Shown: positions 57,791-64,000 of the stretch, in pieces
How the letters are laid out: every line of letters starts with the position of its first letter
Numbering within the stretch: position 1 is the stretch's first letter
Assembly (NCBI RefSeq): GCF_000429125.1
Contig: NZ_AUBG01000012.1
Span: 157,702 to 221,701 of the forward strand
Direction: 5' to 3'
DNA length: 64,000 bases
Origin: Aequorivita capsosiphonis DSM 23843
GTDB lineage: Bacteria > Bacteroidota > Bacteroidia > Flavobacteriales > Flavobacteriaceae
Program-made: the position numbers and the translations under genes
The notes under the pieces: model-generated
The model's database searches: none
Seen by the model: the letters and a program-made list of their open reading frames with translations, nothing else
What the model was told of the DNA's origin: nothing

Positions 57791-60371
57791 TTCCCTATTG
57801 CATATTTACAGAAAATCTTATTGTATTATATTATTTACAATACTTTCCGTTTTTACACTACAGGCTCAGCAAAAAGAACTTGACAGCGGTCGAAAATACA
57901 CCATAAACGAAATAACCGTTACTGGGGCGCAAAGCTTTAACGAGCAGACCGTCGTGGCATTTACTGGCCTTAAAAAAGGTGACAGAATCTATATTCCAGG
58001 TGAAAAACTAAGCCAAGTAACCAAAAAACTTTGGGAGCAAAACTTATTTAGCGATATCGCTTTCTATGTTACCAATATTGAAGGTGACAATGTAGATCTC
58101 GAACTTTATATCGTAGAGTTACCAAAACTTAATGAGGTAACTATTATGGGTGATGGTGTCCGTAAATCAAAAATAAAGGAAATAATTAAGGATAATGACC
58201 TTAAAGCAGGTAAGAAAATCACCGAAAATCTTGTAACGACAACAAAGAACTATGTTGAAAACAAATACAAGAAAAATGGTTTTTATAATACAACAGCAAC
58301 CATTACCACTACTCCAGAGCTAGATTCTACCGGTGTTGAAGTTTCAAAAAACATGATAATTGCTGTTGAAAAGGGAAAACGGGTAAAGGTTAAAAAGATA
58401 AATTTTGAAGGAAACGAACAATTCAGCGACAGCAAGTTGCGTCGTTTTATGAAAAAAACAAAACAAAAAAACTTCTTCCGTGTTTGGAAACGCTCAAAAT
58501 ATACCGAAGAAGGCTTTGAAGAAGACAAAGAATCACTTCTTAAAAAATATAAAGCCAGCGGTTACCGAGACGCGAGAATCGTTAGTGATACTCTAAAAGT
58601 GCTCGACAAAAAGAACGTAGTGCTTGATCTTTCACTTGCCGAAGGAGATAAATATTATTTCGGAGAAATTAAATTTATTGGAAATAGTGTTTTTACCGAT
58701 GGCCAATTGCGTCAAGTACTCGGAATTACTAAAGGAGACGTTTATAACGGCGTTATGCTCAAAGAACGTATTCAAGATGATTCTGCACCGGATGCCGAAG
58801 ACATCACCAATCTTTACCAAAACAACGGTTATCTTGCTGCAAGAATAAACCCCGTTGAAGTGGCGGTAAGAAATGACACCATCGATTTTGAAATTAGGAT
58901 CATGGAGCGTAACCTTTTCCATTTTGATCATGTTACAGTAGTAGGAAATGACCGCACGAACGACCATGTTGTTTACAGAGAATTAAGAACGCGTCCAGGT
59001 CAGGTATACAGCAAGCGTGATGTAGTAAGAACCATTCGTGAATTGGGACAACTAGGATTTTTTGACCCAGAACAACTTTCACCCAACTTCAAAAAGGTTG
59101 ATGAAAACGCGGGACTTGTAGACCTTGAATATTCAGTAGTGGAAAAAGGTTCAAGCCAAATAGAACTTCAAGGAGGTTATGGCGGTGGAGGTTTTGTAGG
59201 AACACTTGGTCTTTCCTTCAACAACTTTTCTCTTCGCAATCTTTTCAACCTTAAGGCATACAAACCTCTTCCTATGGGTGACGGTCAAAAGCTATCGCTA
59301 CGTGCCCAAGCGAGTGGATATTACCAAACCTATAGCCTATCACTTACCGAGCCTTGGTTGGGGGGAAGAAAGCCAGTACAGCTATCTACTTCGTTCTCCC
59401 ATACTATTCAAAATTTTTACGATTACAACAATAGACGTGCAGACAAATCAAGAAGCTTTACAATTACAGGTGGGTCTGTTGGTTTAGCGAAAAAAGTGAA
59501 ATGGCCTGATGATTATTTCGTATGGTCCAATGCCATTAGCTTTCAGCATTACAACTTGAATAATTATAATACAGGTTTATTTACATTTGGCGACGGTTAC
59601 TCAAACAACCTAGCCTACACCGTAGGTATTAGTAGAAACAATACAGCAACCAACCCGATCTACCCTACATCAGGTTCTGAATTTAGTCTAACTGCTAAGT
59701 TAACTCCCCCTTTTTCTGCATTGAATAACGTAGATTATAAATCACTTAAGAACGAAAGAGCAGATCTTCTATTAGTTCCTAGCGATGCACCTAATTATGT
59801 AGATGCCAATAAAAGAATATCTGAAATTGATCAAGAGCGCTTCAAATGGTTAGAGTATTATAAGGTTAAGTTTAAAGGAACTTGGTACACAAGACTAATT
59901 GATAAACTCGTTCTTAGAACCAGTACTGAACTAGGATTTTTAGGAGCCTACAACAATGATCGTGGCGTACCTCCATTTGAAAGATTCTTTTTAGGTGGTG
60001 ATGGTATGGGAGCTTATAGTTTAGATGGAAGGGAAGTGATTGCATTACGAGGTTACCCCAATCAATCACTATCTGATGGAGACGGAAGTACGATTTACAA
60101 TAAATTTTCGTTAGAGGTAAGATATCCTGTAACATTAAAGCAGATGGCATCCATATATGTTCTTGGTTTTGTAGAGGGTGGAGGAGCTTATAATAAATTT
60201 AAGGATTACAATCCTTTTGAGCTTAAGCGTTCCGCTGGTGCAGGATTACGTATATTTATGCCAGCATTTGGGTTATTAGGTATCGATTTTGGATATGGAT
60301 TTGATCCTGTTTTGGGCGGTAATGAACCCCATGGATGGAAAACAAGTTTTATAATTGGACAACAATTTTAA
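57771..60371 (+). CDS. bamA: Outer membrane protein assembly factor BamA
   Basis: About 866 aa with start GTG 57771 preferred (a TTG at 57759 is an alternative); either gives a signal peptide YCIILFTILSVFTLQAQ. POTRA repeats fill the first 450 residues (ITVTGAQSFNEQTV; KINFEGNEQFSDSKLRRFM; EIKFIGNSVFTDGQLRQVL; HVTVVGNDRTNDHVVYREL) and a C-terminal barrel follows, with FFLGGDGMGAYSLDGREVIALRGYPNQ (the RGF/RGYP loop motif) and the final IDFGYGF...SFIIGQQF signature. Catalyses insertion of beta-barrel proteins, including T9SS and Lpt components. Confidence 0.97.
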   Translation: MNKLKNSSLLHIYRKSYCIILFTILSVFTLQAQQKELDSGRKYTINEITVTGAQSFNEQTVVAFTGLKKGDRIYIPGEKLSQVTKKLWEQNLFSDIAFYVTNIEGDNVDLELYIVELPKLNEVTIMGDGVRKSKIKEIIKDNDLKAGKKITENLVTTTKNYVENKYKKNGFYNTTATITTTPELDSTGVEVSKNMIIAVEKGKRVKVKKINFEGNEQFSDSKLRRFMKKTKQKNFFRVWKRSKYTEEGFEEDKESLLKKYKASGYRDARIVSDTLKVLDKKNVVLDLSLAEGDKYYFGEIKFIGNSVFTDGQLRQVLGITKGDVYNGVMLKERIQDDSAPDAEDITNLYQNNGYLAARINPVEVAVRNDTIDFEIRIMERNLFHFDHVTVVGNDRTNDHVVYRELRTRPGQVYSKRDVVRTIRELGQLGFFDPEQLSPNFKKVDENAGLVDLEYSVVEKGSSQIELQGGYGGGGFVGTLGLSFNNFSLRNLFNLKAYKPLPMGDGQKLSLRAQASGYYQTYSLSLTEPWLGGRKPVQLSTSFSHTIQNFYDYNNRRADKSRSFTITGGSVGLAKKVKWPDDYFVWSNAISFQHYNLNNYNTGLFTFGDGYSNNLAYTVGISRNNTATNPIYPTSGSEFSLTAKLTPPFSALNNVDYKSLKNERADLLLVPSDAPNYVDANKRISEIDQERFKWLEYYKVKFKGTWYTRLIDKLVLRTSTELGFLGAYNNDRGVPPFERFFLGGDGMGAYSLDGREVIALRGYPNQSLSDGDGSTIYNKFSLEVRYPVTLKQMASIYVLGFVEGGGAYNKFKDYNPFELKRSAGAGLRIFMPAFGLLGIDFGYGFDPVLGGNEPHGWKTSFIIGQQF

Positions 60372-60374
60372 AAC

Positions 60375-60391
60375 TTGGCACGATATTTTCT
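60375..60391 (+). promoter_or_regulatory. Near-consensus sigma-54-like sequence before ompH
   Basis: TTGGCACGATATTTTCT differs from YTGGCACGRNNNTTGCW at one position only (T for G in the -12 GC). It lies 19 bp before the ompH ATG. The changed base is normally critical, so activity is uncertain. Confidence 0.3.
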
Positions 60392-60410
60392 TAAACAACA
60401 ACCAAATAAT

Positions 60411-61253
60411 ATGAAGACAAAAAAATTACTATTTCTCACACTTACTCTTTTTTGCTTCACCTTCATGGCAGAAGCACAACGTGGTGTTCGAATTGGATAT
60501 ATTGATATGGAATATATCTTGGAAAGTGTTCCCGAATACAAAGAAGCCTCCACACAGTTGGAAGGAAAAGTTCAACGTTGGAAAAAAGACATTGAAAAAC
60601 GACAGAAAGAAATCGATCAAATGAAATTGAACCTTGCCAATGAACGGGTTCTATTAACTAAGGAATTGATTGATGAAAGAGAAGAGGAAATTCAAATTAA
60701 AGAAGACGAAATGCTTCAATATCAACAAGACCGTTTTGGTCCAAATGGTGATTTGATGATTCAAAGAAGGCAGTTAGTTCAGCCTATCCAAGATCAGGTT
60801 TTCAATATTGTTCAGGAAGTTGCCGAAAATAAAAAGTACGATTTCATATTTGATAAATCGGCAGATGTCGTGATGCTATTCGCAGCAAAAAGAAATGACG
60901 TAAGCGATTTGGTTCTTAGAAGTATTGAACGCGCAGGTAGAAGAGTTCAAGCTGAAAATAAAAAAGAAAAACGCGAAATAGAACAACGCGAAAAACTATC
61001 ACTTGAAGAAGAAGGAGCAGTTACTGAAAGAGAACAAGCCATTCTAGACAAGAAAAAAGAACGTGAAGAGATAGTTGAAACTAAAAAGAACGAGCGCGAA
61101 GAAATGATGTCGCAGCGAAAAAAGGAACGTGATTCAATTAGAGCAGCGAAAAAAGCTGAATTTGAAGCACGTCGTCAACGTTTAATTGAGGAGCGGGAAA
61201 AAAGAAAAGACTCAATTCTAGATGCGCGTCAAAACCGAAAAAACACACCATAG
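60411..61253 (+). CDS. OmpH/Skp-family periplasmic chaperone (long form)
   Basis: 280 aa from ATG 60411, with signal peptide MKTKKLLFLTLTLFCFTFMAEAQ. The Skp core is residues 23-185 (VRIGYIDMEYILESVPEYKEAS, a charged coiled coil, VAENKKYDFIFDKSADVVML). The final 95 residues are an extra Lys/Glu/Arg-rich helix (KKEREEIVETKKNEREEMMSQRKKERDSI), absent from the second copy. Skp carries outer membrane proteins across the periplasm to BamA, encoded just upstream. Confidence 0.92.
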   Translation: MKTKKLLFLTLTLFCFTFMAEAQRGVRIGYIDMEYILESVPEYKEASTQLEGKVQRWKKDIEKRQKEIDQMKLNLANERVLLTKELIDEREEEIQIKEDEMLQYQQDRFGPNGDLMIQRRQLVQPIQDQVFNIVQEVAENKKYDFIFDKSADVVMLFAAKRNDVSDLVLRSIERAGRRVQAENKKEKREIEQREKLSLEEEGAVTEREQAILDKKKEREEIVETKKNEREEMMSQRKKERDSIRAAKKAEFEARRQRLIEEREKRKDSILDARQNRKNTP

Positions 61254-61327
61254 GTTGAAGAATAAATTAAATTAATAATCAATAATTTTACACCTTTAAA
61301 ACAACACTTAAATTAAATACACTTACA

Positions 61328-61837
61328 ATGAAAAAAATGAAAACGTTATTAGTTGCAATGGTCCTTTTTGTGGGAGCTACAAGTTTTGTTAATGCCCAAT
61401 CAAAGATTGCTCATATCAATGCACAAGAATTAATTGAAGCTATGCCAGAATACAAAGCAGCGCAAAGCCAGTTAGAAAAAGTGCAAAAAACGTACGATAC
61501 AGAGATTAAGGCAATGGCCAAAGAACTTGACACCAAAATGAAACAATATGATGGCGAGGCGGCTGGAAAATCTGATGAAGAGAATCAAAAAAGAGTAGAA
61601 GAAGTTCAAGGAATGCAAAACAATATTCAGTCTTATAGACAGCAAGCCCTTCAGGACTTAGATAAAAAAAGAACAGACATCTTTAAGCCTATCCTTGAAA
61701 AAGCTCAAAGTACTATTCAAAAAGTTGCCAAGGCCGAGGGATATCAATACGTATTGGATTCCACTGTAGGCAGTGGTGTAATCCTTGCCGATGGAAAAGA
61801 CCTTATGGCTGATGTTAAAAAAGAATTGGGAATGTAA
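61328..61837 (+). CDS. OmpH/Skp-family periplasmic chaperone (short form)
   Basis: 169 aa with signal peptide ending at VNAQ (about residue 24). The Skp pattern is plain: KIAHINAQELIEAMPEYKAAQSQLEKVQK, a long coiled coil, and EGYQYVLDSTVGSGVILADGKDLMADVKKELG. Tandem copy of the gene before it, a duplication common in Bacteroidetes. Terminator after it closes the bamA-ompH cluster. Confidence 0.94.
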   Translation: MKKMKTLLVAMVLFVGATSFVNAQSKIAHINAQELIEAMPEYKAAQSQLEKVQKTYDTEIKAMAKELDTKMKQYDGEAAGKSDEENQKRVEEVQGMQNNIQSYRQQALQDLDKKRTDIFKPILEKAQSTIQKVAKAEGYQYVLDSTVGSGVILADGKDLMADVKKELGM

Positions 61838-61858
61838 TTCTTTTTAAAACTTATTTTA

Positions 61859-61893
61859 AAAACTGTCACTTAATTAAGTGGCAGTTTTTTTTT
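61859..61893 (+). terminator. Terminator after the ompH pair
   Basis: AACTG-t-CACTTAA pairs with TTAAGTG-g-CAGTT (within 61861-61886), ending in nine T (61885-61893). Confidence 0.9.
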
Positions 61894-61927
61894 GCCATAA
61901 TTTGAACTTATTAGTTAAATTTACGAA

Positions 61928-62719
61928 ATGGATAAAAATAGTCCAATAGGTGTTTTTGATTCGGGAGTTGGTGGCTCTTCAATATGGCAAGAGATCCATA
62001 AACTTTTACCATTTGAAAACTCCATCTACCTTGCAGATAGTAAAAATGCACCGTACGGAAATAAATCTGAAGCCGAAATAACCGCTCTTAGTATTAAAAA
62101 CACCGAGAAACTTTTAGAACAAGGTTGTAAGATTATTGTAGTTGCTTGCAATACCGCCACAACAAATGCCATTGAAACCTTACGCGAAAATTATGAAATT
62201 CCAATAATTGGTATCGAACCAGCCATTAAACCAGCCGCGTTGCAAACCAACTCAAAGAGCATAGGTATTTTAGCCACAAAAGGAACGCTCAGTAGCGCGC
62301 TTTTTAGTAGAACAACTCAGGCATTCACAAAAGATATAAGTGTAGTGGAGATTATAGGAGAAGGACTGGTAACATTAATAGAAGCAGGAAAACTCGACAG
62401 TCCCGAAATGATTTCTCTGCTGAAAAAACATACCAAACCAATGATTGATGCAAATATTGATTTTTTGGTTTTGGGCTGTAGCCATTATCCTTATTTGATT
62501 CCTCAATTGCAAAAAATACTTCCTAAAAATGTAAAAATAATCGATTCTGGGGAAGCAGTTGCAAGACAGACAAAAATTGTTCTTCAAAGTTTAAACCTGC
62601 TACGCGAAGAAAACATAAAACCAAGGCTTCAGTTTTATACCAATGTAAAAACGAATACCTTAAGATTTCTTCTGAAGGATTATTCTGAAAGTATTTCCGT
62701 AAATAAAATTGAATTTTAA
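61928..62719 (+). CDS. murI: Glutamate racemase
   Basis: 263 aa. N-terminal GVFDSGVGGSSIW holds the acidic residue of the family; the two catalytic cysteines are in VVACNTATTNAIE and LVLGCSHYPYLIP. It supplies D-glutamate for peptidoglycan. End of the envelope cluster, separated by a terminator from ompH, so expressed apart. Confidence 0.97.
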   Translation: MDKNSPIGVFDSGVGGSSIWQEIHKLLPFENSIYLADSKNAPYGNKSEAEITALSIKNTEKLLEQGCKIIVVACNTATTNAIETLRENYEIPIIGIEPAIKPAALQTNSKSIGILATKGTLSSALFSRTTQAFTKDISVVEIIGEGLVTLIEAGKLDSPEMISLLKKHTKPMIDANIDFLVLGCSHYPYLIPQLQKILPKNVKIIDSGEAVARQTKIVLQSLNLLREENIKPRLQFYTNVKTNTLRFLLKDYSESISVNKIEF

Positions 62720-62752
62720 TGAAACTATTGACTACCCAATAATCACTTCCTT

Positions 62753-63262
62753 TTATTTAAACCATTCCGAATACATCACATAATTATTCGCAATACGTTC
62801 AATTTCATCTTTAGAAAGTTCTGGACTAATGTCTTTTATTTTTTTTGCAGGAATCCCAGCATATATACTACCACTTTCAACTTTAGTATTTTTTGAGACC
62901 ACTGCCCCCGCTGCTATTATCGTGTTGCTTTCAACGATACAATCATCCATAACGATACTTCCCATTCCTATGAGTACATTATCGTGAATCGTGCAGCCGT
63001 GAACTATTGCGTTATGCCCAATGGATACATTATTGCCAATAGTCGTGGGAGAAGTTTTATAAGTTGCATGAATCACCGCTCCATCCTGAACATTCACCTT
63101 ATCTCCCATTTTTATAGAATGAACATCCCCGCGAATTACTGCATTGAACCATACACTACATTCACTCCCCATAACAACGTCACCAACAATGGTAGCATTT
63201 TCAGCGATAAAACAATCTTTAGGAATCTGTGGTTGTTTGCCATTTACACTTTTAATTATCAT
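62753..63262 (-). CDS. Gamma-carbonic-anhydrase-like hexapeptide protein
   Basis: 169 aa left-handed beta-helix protein of the YrdA/PaaY/gamma-CA type. Hexapeptide repeats run from ATIVGDVVMGSECSVWFNAVIRGDV to TIIAAGAVV. Metal-binding His candidates are in VIHATYK and IGHNAIVHGC, in the spacing of the family's zinc site. Possible carbonic anhydrase or acyltransferase-like activity; not decided by sequence. A C-terminal helix (ISPELSKDEIERIANNYVMYSEWFK) completes the family length. Confidence 0.9.
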   Translation of the reverse strand: MIIKSVNGKQPQIPKDCFIAENATIVGDVVMGSECSVWFNAVIRGDVHSIKMGDKVNVQDGAVIHATYKTSPTTIGNNVSIGHNAIVHGCTIHDNVLIGMGSIVMDDCIVESNTIIAAGAVVSKNTKVESGSIYAGIPAKKIKDISPELSKDEIERIANNYVMYSEWFK

Positions 63263-63385
63263 TTTCTACTTTTTAGATTTTGAAGATTAATATAAATAAT
63301 TAATCAATAATAGGTGCATTAGATTCTTGATAAGAACAAATACCAACAAAAGGCTTATTTGGTATAGAAATAGTCTTTAAATCGA

Positions 63386-63417
63386 AAAACCTGAAGCATT
63401 AAATTGCATCAGGTTTT
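63386..63417 (-). terminator. Terminator of the PorP/SprF-like gene
   Basis: AAAACCTGA-a-GCA (63386-63398) pairs with TGC-a-TCAGGTTTT (63405-63417); on the minus strand the right arm ends in a T run. It is 21 bp past the stop. Confidence 0.8.
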
Positions 63418-63438
63418 AATATTATTTTCAAAAACACA

Positions 63439-64000
63439 TCAATTTATCCCAGGGCAGTTACATTGATACGGTTCCCCCCTTCCGCCAAAGTCATAACCCA
63501 GGGTAATCTGGTGGTAGCCGCCGTTATCGAACCTTACGTTGCCGCTCTGGTAGGAATAGGTATAGGCAAACAAAAAGTTCTTGTAGTTGATGCCCAGCAC
63601 CGGGGTAATGTAATTAAGCTTCTGCCCCTTGGTCTCCATCCCGCTGCGATATTCGGCGCCGTCCAGGCTCCTTCGGTAGGAAAGCCCGCCCCAGAGCTCT
63701 CCGAAGTCCATTTTCCGATAGGCCTTAAAGTTGATGTCCACCGCCTGTTCCCCCATTCGTTCGCTCCACTGGAAAAGAAAGGAGGGCTCATAGCTCCAGT
63801 CCGCATCAAAGCTGCCAATGGCATAGGCCGCCGACAATAGGTACTTCCGCTGGTTGTTGGATTCATATTTCTCCGTGTAGATGGAACGGTTCTGGAAGAT
63901 GATGTTCTTTACCGTAAAATGGGCCGAGAAGTCCAAAAAGTTATAGGATACCCCCGCATCCACATTAAAATAAGAGGTGCTCTGGACGATCCCCGCGATC
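63439..64000 (-). CDS. PorP/SprF-family T9SS-associated outer membrane protein (5' end outside window)
   Basis: The minus-strand frame is open to the window edge (IAGIVQSTSYFNVDAGVSYNF precedes the first internal GTG at 63963), so this is the C-terminal about 186 residues. Alternating strands with Tyr/Phe at intervals (LLSAAYAIGSFDADWSYEPSFLFQW; LWGGLSYRRSLDGAEYRSG; FLFAYTYSYQSGNVRFDNGGYHQITLGYDFGG) match the PorP/SprF barrel C-terminal half. These proteins help attach T9SS-secreted adhesins to the cell surface; SprF serves SprB. The gene is visibly richer in G+C than its neighbours. It ends in NCPGIN, then a terminator. Confidence 0.85.
   Translation of the reverse strand, partial: IAGIVQSTSYFNVDAGVSYNFLDFSAHFTVKNIIFQNRSIYTEKYESNNQRKYLLSAAYAIGSFDADWSYEPSFLFQWSERMGEQAVDINFKAYRKMDFGELWGGLSYRRSLDGAEYRSGMETKGQKLNYITPVLGINYKNFLFAYTYSYQSGNVRFDNGGYHQITLGYDFGGRGEPYQCNCPGIN

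Noticed and set aside
63463..63840. Plus-strand open frame of 125 codons opposite the PorP/SprF gene, plus another minus-strand frame at 63534-63866
   Set aside because: High G+C removes stop codons from the other frames; the barrel-like frame is the only one with family features and a terminator.

Overview
The window is a contiguous piece of a Bacteroidota chromosome, almost certainly a marine-type Flavobacteriaceae member. The evidence is the gldK-gldL-gldM-gldN type IX secretion/gliding operon, a PorP/SprF-like gene, DUF6089-uppS-bamA-ompH-ompH-murI synteny, low-GC AT-rich spacers, and repeated -7 boxes of the Bacteroidetes form TAnnTTTG (before topA, miaB, gldK, tig, fic and others). I cannot name the species from sequence reading alone; an Aequorivita-like genus is only a guess. 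I see no rRNA, tRNA, CRISPR array or complete insertion sequence.

Layout. 1-6.8 kb: the end of an AsmA/DUF748-like protein, a 58-aa CPXCG cysteine-rich protein, a patatin lipase, an ABC-F ATPase, a DUF983 protein and an FAD oxidoreductase. 6.9-15.4 kb (minus strand): topA, a degenerate arginase-fold protein, then gldKLMN, ending in a strong terminator. 15.7-24.9 kb (plus strand): miaB, a lipoprotein, a sigma-54 enhancer-binding protein, lptE, a repeat-containing conserved protein, secG, a decayed patch, then groES-groEL. groES is preceded by a -24/-12 (sigma-54) promoter fused to a perfect palindrome. 25-29.4 kb: a toxin-antitoxin pair whose toxin is frameshifted at an A9 tract, an M28 peptidase with PDZ domain, a TolB-like lipoprotein and a membrane glycosyltransferase. 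29.4-35.3 kb (minus strand): speA, speB and a deoxyhypusine-synthase homologue, chained by 11-nt overlaps, then a Xre-RES toxin-antitoxin pair and a GNAT-nitrilase fusion.

35.5-44.9 kb: an RluB-like protein lacking the catalytic Asp, a small lipoprotein, a FolK-deoxynucleoside kinase fusion, a large AsmA protein, DUF2797, a GH3 homologue and a Fic protein. 45-48.6 kb (minus strand): tig, clpP, clpX, the proteostasis block. 48.9-54.4 kb (minus strand): a small membrane protein, an SGNH lipoprotein with its FadL-like partner, an alpha/beta hydrolase, a YefM-YoeB pair and pdxJ. 54.5-62.7 kb (plus strand): a CBS protein, nadK, DUF6089, uppS, bamA, two ompH/skp genes and murI, an envelope-biogenesis cluster. 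62.7-64 kb (minus strand): a gamma-carbonic-anhydrase-like protein and a G+C-rich PorP/SprF gene cut by the window edge.

Most of the window is ordinary flavobacterial core genome. The parts that repay a second look are the groESL control region, the frameshifted toxin, three independent toxin-antitoxin modules, the polyamine operon with a DHS homologue, two proteins that have lost family-defining catalytic residues (RluB-like and arginase-like), a 38-bp perfect palindrome, and several families of short dispersed intergenic repeats. I did not find a clearly new multi-gene system, and I do not claim one.
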